From positions 1 through 64,000 of the forward strand of contig NZ_JAGRPU010000005.1 in assembly GCF_024606225.1 (NCBI RefSeq): a stretch of DNA of 64,000 nucleotides. The letters are read 5' to 3'. Source of the DNA: Endozoicomonas sp. ISHI1 (GTDB taxonomy: Bacteria > Pseudomonadota > Gammaproteobacteria > Pseudomonadales > Endozoicomonadaceae). Below are positions 9,612 to 17,959 of the stretch, piece after piece. The notes under the pieces were generated by a model. That model ran no database searches, had not been told where the DNA came from, and saw nothing but the letters and a program-made list of their open reading frames with translations. The stretch's first letter is position 1; each line of letters opens with the position of its first letter. The position numbers and the translations under genes are program-made.

Positions 9612-9640
9612 CTATCTGGAAATGCAGTGAATGACAAACA

Positions 9641-10078
9641 TCAGACTTCGAGATTGAAAGTAACAGGTCCGTCATTCAACAGGGAGACTTTCATGTCGGC
9701 ACCAAAACGACCCGTTGCCACATCGTGATGAAGGGAGCGGGCACGCTCCACAAAATAGTCATACAATTTCTCACCATGCTCAGGAGAAGCCCCGGAACTG
9801 AAGCCGGGACGGAGTCCTTTGCGTGTGTCGGCGACAAGCGTGAACTGAGAGACCACCAGCAACCCACCAGCGGTGTCTTTCAAACCCAGATTCATTTTTC
9901 CGCCGTGATCGCTGAAAACCCGATATTTGAGTACTTTGTCCAGCAACTTATCCGCTTTTGCCTGATCATCGTCTTTTTCTACGCCCAGAAAGAGCAAAAG
10001 ACCTGCTTCGATCTCGCCTACGGTTTCACCGTTCACCTTGACATGAGCAAACTGAACTCGCTGGATTAATCCGCGCAT
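9641..10078 (-). CDS. dtd: D-aminoacyl-tRNA deacylase
   Basis: Removes D-amino acids wrongly attached to tRNA. The 145-residue length is the family norm. Family motifs include MRGLIQRV at the start, the cross-subunit [12 protein letters not shown] motif near 75-87 with the catalytic Thr, and the C-terminal NDGPVTF motif near 132-138. The start has AGGATAACCC before the ATG. It lies downstream of the prolyl aminopeptidase gene on the same strand, with an 83-nt gap, so co-transcription is possible. Confidence 0.95.
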   Translation of the reverse strand: MRGLIQRVQFAHVKVNGETVGEIEAGLLLFLGVEKDDDQAKADKLLDKVLKYRVFSDHGGKMNLGLKDTAGGLLVVSQFTLVADTRKGLRPGFSSGASPEHGEKLYDYFVERARSLHHDVATGRFGADMKVSLLNDGPVTFNLEV

Positions 10079-10161
10079 GGGTTATCCTACTCTGGAAGTG
10101 AAGAGTCGCCCCAGCTCTCACAGCCAGGGCTAAGAAGAACATCAATTGATCGAATTCAGGA

Positions 10162-11115
10162 TTATCCGAACTTAACAGCCAACTTGTCCGTTGCAATCAC
10201 CAGTGCGTCCACAATCCCTGGTTCGGAGGATGAATGACCCGCCTCTCTGATCACCTGAAGCTCGGCTTCTGTCCAGTGTTCAGCCAATACCTGTGCATTG
10301 TCCAGAGGACAGATCATATCGTATCGACCGTGCACAATAATACCTGGAATCTGGTCGATGTATTTCATGTCCCGGATAATCTGGTGGGCTTCAATAAAGC
10401 TATCATTTATAAAATAATGGGCTTCAAGCCGGGAAATGGCCTTTGCGTTGTGAGGCTCACTGCAAAACTCTTCAACATCGGGACAGGGTTTCAATGTGCT
10501 GATACGTCCTTCCCACAATGCCCAGTGTTTGGCAGCATTCATTTGTGCCAGCTCATCATCACCGGTCAAGCGACGGTAATAAGCTTCCAGCATATTACCT
10601 CGCTCACTTTCCGGAATGATTTCTGCAAAATGCTGCCAGTGATCCGGAAACACTCTGCCGGCCCCGTTCTCAGTGTAAAGCCAGTCAAAGTCCTTCTGTC
10701 GGGACAGGAAAATCCCTCTTAGTACCATAGCCATAACCCTTTTGGGGTGAGCTTGGGCATAGAGTAGAGAAAGGGTAGAGCCCCAGGAACCACCAAACAA
10801 AATCCACTTTTCAATATTCAGATGCTCCCGAATCTGCTCCATATCAGTGATCAGATTCTGGGTCGTATTCCCTTCCAGCTCAGCATGGGGAAGCGACCGG
10901 CCACAGCCACGCTGGTCAAAAAGGATGATTCTATATTTCTCAGGATCAAAGAATCGCCGCGCTTTTTCCGAAGTGCCGACCCCAGGCCCGCCATGGACAA
11001 ACAGCACAGGAATACCATCAGGGCTCCCGCACTCTTCCACATAAACATGATGAACATCATCCACAGCCAGTTTGAAAACAGAGTATGGCTTTATAGCCGG
11101 GTAAAGCGTGCGCAT
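10162..11115 (-). CDS. pip: Proline iminopeptidase
   Basis: An alpha/beta hydrolase that releases N-terminal proline from peptides in the cytoplasm. 317 residues from the chosen start. The oxyanion-hole motif HGGPGVG, the ILFDQRGCGRS segment typical of S33 prolyl aminopeptidases, the nucleophile elbow GGSWGS, the acid region HGRYDMICPLDNA and the catalytic His in EAGHS are all present. The ATG at 11115 follows AAGGAAGGAAC and gives the family-typical MRTLYP start. An ATG at 11136 is less likely. Confidence 0.94.
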   Translation of the reverse strand: MRTLYPAIKPYSVFKLAVDDVHHVYVEECGSPDGIPVLFVHGGPGVGTSEKARRFFDPEKYRIILFDQRGCGRSLPHAELEGNTTQNLITDMEQIREHLNIEKWILFGGSWGSTLSLLYAQAHPKRVMAMVLRGIFLSRQKDFDWLYTENGAGRVFPDHWQHFAEIIPESERGNMLEAYYRRLTGDDELAQMNAAKHWALWEGRISTLKPCPDVEEFCSEPHNAKAISRLEAHYFINDSFIEAHQIIRDMKYIDQIPGIIVHGRYDMICPLDNAQVLAEHWTEAELQVIREAGHSSSEPGIVDALVIATDKLAVKFG

Positions 11116-11209
11116 GTTCCTTCCTTCAGAAGTCACTGAATCAAGCGTAGTCAGTCAGCTGAAAAACAGAGCGTCTGAGCTACCTCATGAACACTCTACA
11201 ATACTCTTA

Positions 11210-11223
11210 AAAACCATGGTTTT
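11210..11223. repeat. Palindrome AAAACCATGGTTTT, copy 1
   Basis: A perfect 14-bp palindrome, AAAACCATGGTTTT, in the leader of the CAP-domain gene. It is framed by CTACAA upstream and TTGTAG downstream, which could extend it into a larger hairpin. The identical 14-mer lies upstream of msbA at 15903-15916. A shared protein-binding site or small repeat family is possible. Confidence 0.5.
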
Positions 11224-11315
11224 CCAAGCCTTGTAGTGGGTTTGAAGTTCAGGGAACTTTTGTGCTTTTAAACTATCTGAGTTTTCATGACTGATAAAAA
11301 AGGCAAGGAGTGCTT

Positions 11316-11351
11316 ATGTATAACGATGTAATAGCGGGCAGTAGCCGATGA
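11316..11351 (+). CDS. 11-codon leader ORF coupled to the CAP-domain gene
   Basis: ATG at 11316 lies 5 nt after a strong AAGGAG (11305-11310). The frame encodes MYNDVIAGSSR and stops at TGA 11349-11351, which overlaps the ATG of the next gene as ATGA. The CAP gene has no obvious ribosome site of its own, so translation of this short frame probably delivers ribosomes to it. The peptide itself may have no function. Confidence 0.5.
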   Translation: MYNDVIAGSSR

Positions 11352-13075
11352 ACACTCAATTAACTCAAAGATCCATTGATCCATTAATCATTGCTCTGGT
11401 GTTCTCTGTAGCAATAGGTTTATCCCACGCTGCCGGGGTGAACTCCTTCCCACAGAATGATTCTGATGAGCTGAAGCGTTATCTCTCCAGCCACAATTAT
11501 CGAACGCCTGAAAGCTGCAGCAAAAGCGCAGATAAGGGAAGTTGCTGGGCTCGTTCCATCATGAGCGTTCTCAGTGAACAGGAGCTCAGCCAAATCTTCA
11601 GACAACAGGCAGAACGCCTGGAATATCCTGAGGGTCAGCCAATCAATGCAGCTGCTTTGCACATTTATCTTGAAAGTCATAGCGCAGAAACACCTGAAGG
11701 TGCTACACCGGGTGTTCCTATCAATAACCTGAACACCCAACTGGCCATTCTTCTGAAGAAAAAAATACTGACAATAACACCGTTAGCGGGTGGGTCGATT
11801 GCAACTCAGATCTTCACAGGGTTCGAAGATGGCAGCTATGAAGTTGAAGAAAACATTATTTCACTGTCAGAAGAGCCTGAAACTCTGTTCACAGCCTTAA
11901 TCACAGCGGATATAAGCCTTTTCCTGACACCGGGAGTGAATGCTGCTCCCGGTCACGTGCAGCCCATTGTCTTCAATCTGCAAGCCCATCAGACATCCGG
12001 GGAAGCTCTTCCTGAAGACTCGCTGAATTCAATGATAAACCGACCTGCCAGGGCACTTGATCTCTTCGCTGTCAGCAGCGGTGATATACCACCTTACTTT
12101 TTCTCAGCGCTCCAATTTGGAGTCAAAAATGACCAGAATCCGCACACCCAACTCAGTTGGGGAAGCAAAGAGCTTGAAAAGAAAGCGGCCAGAGAAAGAG
12201 CAGCTGCTAAAAAAAGACTGAATGAAGAAGTCAAACAGTTAAGAAGCGAAGCCGCCAGGGAGTACCGCAAGAGTGCCACGATCCGTTCTTTAAAAAGCTT
12301 TGCAGTCAGCGCTCTCAAGAGCATTCCTGTCGGTTTCGTGTCCGGTGCCATCTATCAGAACTGGGAAACGGTTAAAGCTTATTTACAAGACTTTCAAAAA
12401 GAAATTATTGCTCCCAACTTGCCGTTGATGGCCCGACTCGATGGCATGGGAATGGGAAAGTCTGAAGATATGCCTCCGGAATGGGCCAGTTTTATAGACA
12501 CGCTTCCGAAGAAAGGACATGAGGCCTTGAAATACATCCGTTCAAAAGTCGATAACGGCTTAAGATCCCGTTGGTCCAACGGTCACTGGTTCAACCCCCA
12601 TGGACCCAACTTCCACCCGCCTGAGAAGGGTATAAAACAACCTGTCAAAAGCTTTTCAGATCAAATGCTGATGGCTGTCAATGCTATACGTTCCAAGCCG
12701 CAGGTCTGTGGCAATACCGTCATGTCTGCAGTCGGACGTTTGCGCTGGAACTATTCTCTTGAAGCCGCTGCTTTCAGACATGCAACCGATATGGCAAATG
12801 GAGATTTTATGAGCCATAGCGGTTCCGATGGAAGTCAACCCACTCAACGAGTTGAAGCACAAGGTTATCTCTGGTCAACCACTGCCGAAAACGTTGCAGC
12901 AGGCCAACGCAGTGTCGATGCTGTACTCAAAGCCTGGATGAGCAGTGAAGGTCATTGCAAAAACATCATGAGCCCTGCTGTCACCGAGATGGGAGTCAGT
13001 TTTGTAGAGAAAGCCTCCGGCAAATACGGAATATTCTGGGCCCAGGTTTTTGCTTCACCGAGACACTTACACTAA
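11348..13075 (+). CDS. Secreted protein with C-terminal CAP (SCP/PR1) domain
   Basis: A 575-residue protein. A hydrophobic segment IIALVFSVAIGLSHA near residues 14-28 looks like a signal peptide. The C-terminal third (about 435-570) is a CAP domain: LMAVNAIRSKP, FRHATDMANGDFMSHSG, AENVAAGQ, and GHCKNIMSP with TEMGVSF, containing the His and Glu positions of the CAP cavity. The N-terminal region has DKGSCWARSI and, about 140 residues later, APGHVQPIVF, suggestive of a Cys-His peptidase fold, but this is speculative. The middle is Lys/Glu-rich coiled coil followed by a short hydrophobic stretch. Likely exported. A role in host contact is inference. Confidence 0.72.
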   Translation: MNTQLTQRSIDPLIIALVFSVAIGLSHAAGVNSFPQNDSDELKRYLSSHNYRTPESCSKSADKGSCWARSIMSVLSEQELSQIFRQQAERLEYPEGQPINAAALHIYLESHSAETPEGATPGVPINNLNTQLAILLKKKILTITPLAGGSIATQIFTGFEDGSYEVEENIISLSEEPETLFTALITADISLFLTPGVNAAPGHVQPIVFNLQAHQTSGEALPEDSLNSMINRPARALDLFAVSSGDIPPYFFSALQFGVKNDQNPHTQLSWGSKELEKKAARERAAAKKRLNEEVKQLRSEAAREYRKSATIRSLKSFAVSALKSIPVGFVSGAIYQNWETVKAYLQDFQKEIIAPNLPLMARLDGMGMGKSEDMPPEWASFIDTLPKKGHEALKYIRSKVDNGLRSRWSNGHWFNPHGPNFHPPEKGIKQPVKSFSDQMLMAVNAIRSKPQVCGNTVMSAVGRLRWNYSLEAAAFRHATDMANGDFMSHSGSDGSQPTQRVEAQGYLWSTTAENVAAGQRSVDAVLKAWMSSEGHCKNIMSPAVTEMGVSFVEKASGKYGIFWAQVFASPRHLH

Positions 13076-13117
13076 ACGGGGCCAGGAGGCTGACACCCGG
13101 TTAGAAGGCCATCCAAA

Positions 13118-14932
13118 TTACTTGCTGCGACTGGCACGCTTGCGCTCATGCTCTTTCAGGAACTTCTTGCGCAGACGGATGTGGTTAGGCGTAACCTCCA
13201 CCAACTCGTCATCGTCGATAAATTCCAGGGCCTGTTCCAGGGTGTGCTGGATAGGTGGGGTGAGCTGAATGTTTTCGTCGGAGCCGGAAGCACGAACGTT
13301 AGTCAGCTGTTTACCCTTGGTCGGGTTAACTACCAGATCATTGTCACGATTGTGCAGACCAATGATCTGACCTTCATAAACGTCAACGTTCGGGTTCAGG
13401 AACAGACGACCACGGTCCTGTAAGTTCCAGAGCGCGTAGCCCAGAACCTTGCCATTCACCATAGAAACCAGTACACCGTTCTTGCGGTGAGACACTTCGC
13501 CGTCTTTCACTACCCCGTAATGATCAAAGACATTGGTCAGAATACCGCTGCCGGAGGTCATGGTCAGGAACTGGGAACGGAAACCGATCAGACCACGGGC
13601 AGGCATCATGAACTCCAGACGAACACGACCTTTGCCGTCGGGTACCATGTTGGTCAGTTCTGCCTTACGGTAACCCATCTCTTCCATCAGAGAGCCCTGA
13701 TGCTCTTCCTCAACATCCACAACCACCTGCTCATAAGGCTCCTGCAGAACACCGTCAATTTCCTTGATGACCACCTCCGGACGAGAAACGCCCAGCTCAA
13801 AACCTTCGCGACGCATGGTCTCAATCAGAACGGACAGGTGCAGCTCACCGCGACCGGAGACTTTAAACTTGTCGGCATCATCACCCTGCTCAACACGCAG
13901 CGCTACGTTATGCAGAAGTTCGCGATCGAGACGCTCCTTGATGTTACGGGAGGTGACATACTTACCATCCTGACCGGCAAAGGGAGAGTCATTGACCTGG
14001 AAGGTCATGCTGACGGTGGGCTCATCAACTGTCAGTGCTGTCAGAGCTTCAACATGGTTTGGATCGCAGAGGGTGTCCGATATGTTCAGCTTGTCGATGC
14101 CCGTTACGCAGACGATGTCACCTGCACGAGCCTCTTCAACATCAACACGCTCCAGACCCAGATGACCCATTACCTTGAGAATTTTGGCATTGCGCTCACT
14201 GCCATCGGCACCAATCAGACGAATCGGAGTAGAAGGTTTGAGGACACCGCGGGTGATACGGCCAATACCGATAACGCCAAGAAAGCTGCTGTAATCCAGA
14301 GCAGAGATTTGCATCTGGAAAGGCGCATCCACATCCACCTTGGGAGAAGGTACATTGTTGACGATCATTTCAAACAGTGGCGTCATATCCTGCGCCATGT
14401 TTTCAGGGTCATCACCGGCAATACCGTTCAGTGCAGAAGCATAGATAACCGGAAAATCCAGCTGTTCTTCAGTCGCACCCAGACGATCAAACAGGTCAAA
14501 GACTTCATCCATAACCCAGTCAGGCCGGGCTCCGGGACGGTCAATCTTGTTGATAACCACGATGGGGCGCAGACCCTGCTCAAACGCTTTCTGAGTGACA
14601 AAGCGGGTCTGAGGCATGGGGCCGTCCACCGCATCCACCAGCAGTAGAACTGAATCCACCATGGACATAACACGTTCGACCTCACCACCGAAGTCGGCGT
14701 GCCCTGGCGTGTCCACAATATTAATGTGGTAGTCCTGCCAGTTGATGGCGGTGTTCTTGGCCAGGATGGTAATGCCCCGTTCCTTCTCCTGGTCATTGGA
14801 GTCCATGATCCGCTCGGCACCCTGATCCTTGCGGCCCAATGTTCCGGACTGCTGAAGCAGTTTGTCAACCAGCGTTGTTTTCCCGTGGTCAACGTGTGCG
14901 ATGATGGCAATATTGCGTAACTTTTCTATCAC
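13118..14932 (-). CDS. typA: Ribosome-associated translational GTPase TypA/BipA
   Basis: A 604-residue GTPase of the EF-G/LepA class that binds the ribosome and aids assembly and stress adaptation. Visible motifs are G1 AHVDHGKTT (12-20), G2 in KERGITI, G3 DTPGHADF, G4 NKIDRP and G5 in YASALNG, then beta-barrel and EF-G-like domains and the BipA C-terminal domain ending in a basic tail. The start is GTG. It lies 22 nt downstream of the Kdo-kinase-like gene on the same strand, so the two are probably one transcript. Confidence 0.97.
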   Translation of the reverse strand: MIEKLRNIAIIAHVDHGKTTLVDKLLQQSGTLGRKDQGAERIMDSNDQEKERGITILAKNTAINWQDYHINIVDTPGHADFGGEVERVMSMVDSVLLLVDAVDGPMPQTRFVTQKAFEQGLRPIVVINKIDRPGARPDWVMDEVFDLFDRLGATEEQLDFPVIYASALNGIAGDDPENMAQDMTPLFEMIVNNVPSPKVDVDAPFQMQISALDYSSFLGVIGIGRITRGVLKPSTPIRLIGADGSERNAKILKVMGHLGLERVDVEEARAGDIVCVTGIDKLNISDTLCDPNHVEALTALTVDEPTVSMTFQVNDSPFAGQDGKYVTSRNIKERLDRELLHNVALRVEQGDDADKFKVSGRGELHLSVLIETMRREGFELGVSRPEVVIKEIDGVLQEPYEQVVVDVEEEHQGSLMEEMGYRKAELTNMVPDGKGRVRLEFMMPARGLIGFRSQFLTMTSGSGILTNVFDHYGVVKDGEVSHRKNGVLVSMVNGKVLGYALWNLQDRGRLFLNPNVDVYEGQIIGLHNRDNDLVVNPTKGKQLTNVRASGSDENIQLTPPIQHTLEQALEFIDDDELVEVTPNHIRLRKKFLKEHERKRASRSK

Positions 14933-14954
14933 TGTCTTTCTCTCTTGAAATCTT

Positions 14955-15605
14955 TCAGAGGCGCTGCATCACAGCCTCGATCTTGTCCACATCAACACCC
15001 GCCAGGCTGGCGTAGGTGGAACAAAATGCCTGATCCTTAATCAGATACTGAACATCCTGCTCATATCGAGCCAGATGGTGTAAATTCCTGAGCCTTAGCG
15101 CTTCTTTCAGAGGACTCCGGCTAAAGCGCATATCGGCAATGTCTATCAGTCCAAGAGCACCGTCGGGCAACTTAAGAATATTGCCCATGTGCAGGGAGCG
15201 AAAATAGATACCCTGTTCATGCAGGTGCGCAATATATTGAGCGACCTGCTCTGCCAGAACTATGGTTCCATCTTCATCCAGAGCAGGAAAAACCTGCCTG
15301 AGGGTCCGACCCGGCAATGGCCGATAATGGACAGCCGTGTTTTTATAACTTTCAAGACGGTAGCAGCTTATGATGTCCACCGTTTGAATACCGCGCGCCA
15401 TGAGTTCGGAGGCATTTCTGACAAACCGTACAGAATATGGCCTCAGCCACGCCGAGCTGATAGTACTTTTAACCCGAAACAGTTTCAGAAAAGTTTTATC
15501 TTTCAGCTTCAGAACCTTGTCGCCGAAATGGTCCTGCTCTATCACCTCAGCACCTTCGATCAGAGCTTGATAGGCCGTGGAAGATAACCGCTGTATACCA
15601 CTCAT
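14955..15605 (-). CDS. Kdo/heptose kinase-like protein (toluene tolerance family)
   Basis: A 216-residue protein with a protein-kinase-like phosphotransferase fold as in LPS core sugar kinases. The catalytic loop reads IYFRSLHMGNIL (about 138-149), followed by LGLIDIADMRF, which supplies the metal-binding Asp. FLKLFR near 40 may hold the ATP-contacting Lys. Pseudomonads keep a related 'toluene tolerance' gene next to msbA and rfaE, and here msbA and hldE lie just across the intergenic region, so an LPS core phosphorylation role is likely. Co-transcribed with typA. No clear ribosome site precedes the ATG. Confidence 0.75.
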   Translation of the reverse strand: MSGIQRLSSTAYQALIEGAEVIEQDHFGDKVLKLKDKTFLKLFRVKSTISSAWLRPYSVRFVRNASELMARGIQTVDIISCYRLESYKNTAVHYRPLPGRTLRQVFPALDEDGTIVLAEQVAQYIAHLHEQGIYFRSLHMGNILKLPDGALGLIDIADMRFSRSPLKEALRLRNLHHLARYEQDVQYLIKDQAFCSTYASLAGVDVDKIEAVMQRL

Positions 15606-15807
15606 GTGTGTCGAATACTCATTATTTCCACTATAAAAAAGGCGGCCAATGATACCTTAGCCCGGAAAATTCATAAAGCTGCTTTGATCCGGGTGCAGGC
15701 TATATTGCTACTCATGCTCAGTATTCACACTCTCTCTGCTATGTAAGAAACTCAATCGGAGTGTGTACTCGGCAGTAAGGCCGACCTTACAGGGTAACAA
15801 CACTTCA

Positions 15808-15837
15808 GATCATTTTCGTGACGTCACGAAAATGATC
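15808..15837. repeat. Perfect 30-bp palindrome
   Basis: The left half GATCATTTTCGTGAC is followed with no spacer by its exact reverse complement, centred between 15822 and 15823 on GACGTC. A 30-bp perfect palindrome is very unlikely by chance. It fits a dimeric regulator operator, a cruciform-forming site, or a remnant of a mobile element end. It lacks a T-run, so it is not a simple terminator. Confidence 0.75.
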
Positions 15838-15902
15838 GAACCGGGTACAATTAAGGAGGGCAACGCAAGGTAGAGCTTTGCTAAAAACGTCATTTTACGG
15901 TA

Positions 15903-15916
15903 AAAACCATGGTTTT
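15903..15916. repeat. Palindrome AAAACCATGGTTTT, copy 2
   Basis: Identical in sequence to the 14-mer at 11210-11223. It lies 76 bp upstream of the msbA ATG. The flanks differ between the two copies, so only the palindrome is shared. Confidence 0.5.
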
Positions 15917-15991
15917 AGAGGCACTTTCCATTGAGCCTGCAGCCGGATTCATCCAGAATAGCCCCTCATTTTTTAACTGATTACAGTGGCC

Positions 15992-17827
15992 ATGTCAGAA
16001 CAAGCCAAGGCGGGGAGTCTGCAGATCTACCTGCGCCTTCTTAGCTATGTGAAGCCCTACTCGGGCTTTTTTGCCCTCAGTTTACTGGGCTATGTCATGT
16101 TTGCACTCAGCCAGCCTGCCTTTGCCCGTTTGCTGGAATATTTTGTTGAAGCACTTGAAGGCAGCTTTAACACCATAAACAAGGACCTTGGCAGTGTTCT
16201 CCCTGCTTCTATCATGACTTCGGCGGTCCTGATTCCCGTCGTCATGTTATCTATTGCCATATTCAGAGGGATTGGTTCCTTTTTGGGTAATTACTTTCTG
16301 GCTAAGGTGTCTTTATCAGTTGTGCACGATCTGCGCTGCCTGATGTTTAACCGAATGATTCAGCTGCCCAACAACTATTTTGACAACAATAACTCCGGTC
16401 ACCTGATTGCCAGAATCACTTACAACGTGGGTATGGTGACCACCGCAGCCACCGATGCCGTCAAGGTGGTTGTGCGGGAGGGCCTGACTGTTGTTTTCCT
16501 GTTCGGATATCTGATCCTGACTAACTGGAAGCTCACTCTGGTATTCATCGGTGTTGCACCCATCATTGCCTTAGTGGTCAGCACGGCCAGCAAACGCTTC
16601 CGTAAGCTGAGCTCCAGGATCCAAACCTCCATGGGCGATCTGACCCACGTCAGCTCCGAGTCGATCAATGGCTACCGGGTAGTCAGAGGCTTTGGTGGTG
16701 AGAGCTATGAAAGCCACCGTTTCTTTACTGCCAGTGATCGCAATACTCGCCAGGGTCTGAAAATGGTCAAGGCTTCCGCTGTCCATACACCTACCCTTCA
16801 GTTTCTGGTAAACAGCGCCCTCGCCATCCTGTTCTTCCTGGTGTTGTGGTTAAAAGGAGATGCAACCACAGCTTCTCTGGTGAGCTTTGTCACTGCCGCT
16901 GCGCTGCTGCCAAAACCTATTCGTCAGCTGAGCGAAGTCAATGCCAATATCCAGAAAGGTATTGCCGCGGCAGAAAGCATTTTTGACATGGCTGACCAGC
17001 CATGTGAACCCGATAATGGCACCTTTGAGAAGAAAAGAGTTGAAGGCAAGCTGGAGTTTCGAAATCTGGTTTTCAACTATCAAAATGCCGACAAACCCGC
17101 TCTGAACAACATTAATCTCGTCGTTAATCCGGGTGAGACAATTGCCCTGGTGGGCCGCTCCGGATCAGGAAAAACCACCCTGGCCAACCTGATTCCCCGT
17201 TTCTATTCCCATGAGCAGGGTCAAATCCTGCTGGATGACACACCTATTGATGAATACGGTCTGAAAAACCTCCGTAGTCATATCGCTTTGGTGGACCAGA
17301 ATGTCACTCTGTTTAATGATACCGTAGCTCGCAATATTGCCTATGGTGACCTGCGGGAAAAAGATGATGCTGACATCCATCTGGCTGCCGAAGCCGCCCA
17401 TGCCAACGAATTCATCAAAAATATGGCTCAGGGCATGAATACGCTGGTCGGTGAAGATGGCGTGCTGCTCTCGGGTGGTCAGCGTCAACGTTTGGCGATA
17501 GCCAGGGCTATTCTGAAAGACGCTCCTGTTCTGATTCTCGACGAGGCGACTTCTGCCCTGGATACCGAATCCGAGCGTCATATTCAGGCGGCGCTGGATG
17601 AAGTCATGAAGAATCGAACAACACTGGTCATTGCACATCGGCTCTCCACCATTGAGAATGCAGACCGTATCGTTGTGATGGATAAAGGCGAAATTGTAGA
17701 GAGCGGCACCCATGCCGAACTGCTGGCCAAAAAAGGTCATTATGCCAAACTGCACCAGATGCAGTTTCAGGAAGAACAGGAAGAAGCCGTAGAGGTAACA
17801 CCTCTGGCTTCTTCAAAGCCAGTATAA
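15992..17827 (+). CDS. msbA: Lipid A export ATP-binding/permease protein MsbA
   Basis: A homodimeric inner-membrane ABC exporter that flips lipid A-core across the inner membrane. 611 residues from ATG 15992 (a GTG two codons earlier is also possible). The N-terminal six-helix ABC membrane domain includes DLRCLMFNRMIQLPNNYFD and GYRVVRGFGGE. The ATPase domain has Walker A GRSGSGKTT (about 388-396), Q-loop ALVDQNV, signature LSGGQRQR (about 493), Walker B VLILDEATSALD and H-loop IAHRLS. Its neighbours hldE and the Kdo-kinase-like gene support the LPS role. The C-terminus has an acidic tail. Confidence 0.95.
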   Translation: MSEQAKAGSLQIYLRLLSYVKPYSGFFALSLLGYVMFALSQPAFARLLEYFVEALEGSFNTINKDLGSVLPASIMTSAVLIPVVMLSIAIFRGIGSFLGNYFLAKVSLSVVHDLRCLMFNRMIQLPNNYFDNNNSGHLIARITYNVGMVTTAATDAVKVVVREGLTVVFLFGYLILTNWKLTLVFIGVAPIIALVVSTASKRFRKLSSRIQTSMGDLTHVSSESINGYRVVRGFGGESYESHRFFTASDRNTRQGLKMVKASAVHTPTLQFLVNSALAILFFLVLWLKGDATTASLVSFVTAAALLPKPIRQLSEVNANIQKGIAAAESIFDMADQPCEPDNGTFEKKRVEGKLEFRNLVFNYQNADKPALNNINLVVNPGETIALVGRSGSGKTTLANLIPRFYSHEQGQILLDDTPIDEYGLKNLRSHIALVDQNVTLFNDTVARNIAYGDLREKDDADIHLAAEAAHANEFIKNMAQGMNTLVGEDGVLLSGGQRQRLAIARAILKDAPVLILDEATSALDTESERHIQAALDEVMKNRTTLVIAHRLSTIENADRIVVMDKGEIVESGTHAELLAKKGHYAKLHQMQFQEEQEEAVEVTPLASSKPV

Positions 17828-17860
17828 AACTGAACTCTTTGAAAAAGCGGAGGTCTTGCC

Positions 17861-17959
17861 ATGATTACCCCTAAGGATAATTTCGTGGTAAACCTATCGG
17901 AAGCCCGGCCATCTCGCTTGGCAGGATTCTATGATACCCGAGTGGAAAAGACTGAATGA
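17861..17959 (+). CDS. 32-codon ORF between msbA and hldE
   Basis: ATG 17861 lies just after GCGGAGGTCTTGCC, a strong ribosome site. The product begins MITPKDNFVVNLSEARP and ends VEKTE, 32 residues. Its TGA (17957-17959) overlaps the hldE ATG as ATGA. It has no recognised homology and no membrane segment. It is either a real small protein or a coupling frame for hldE, whose own ribosome site is poor. Confidence 0.5.
   Translation: MITPKDNFVVNLSEARPSRLAGFYDTRVEKTE

Larger units (their letters stand above)
15606..15991. other. Structured divergent intergenic region upstream of msbA
   Basis: A 386-bp gap between divergent genes, dense in inverted repeats: CACACTC/GAGTGTG (15726-15732 with 15759-15765), GTAAGG-CCGA-CCTTAC (15775-15790), the perfect palindrome at 15808-15837, and AAAACCATGGTTTT at 15903-15916. 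TTAAGGAGGGCAACGC near 15852 resembles a ribosome site but has no good frame after it. It could be a structured 5' leader of msbA or a small RNA gene. No coding region is seen. Confidence 0.4.

Noticed and set aside
13487-14647. 386-codon antisense frame in typA
   Set aside because: Shadow of the typA coding strand; no domain, no ribosome site.
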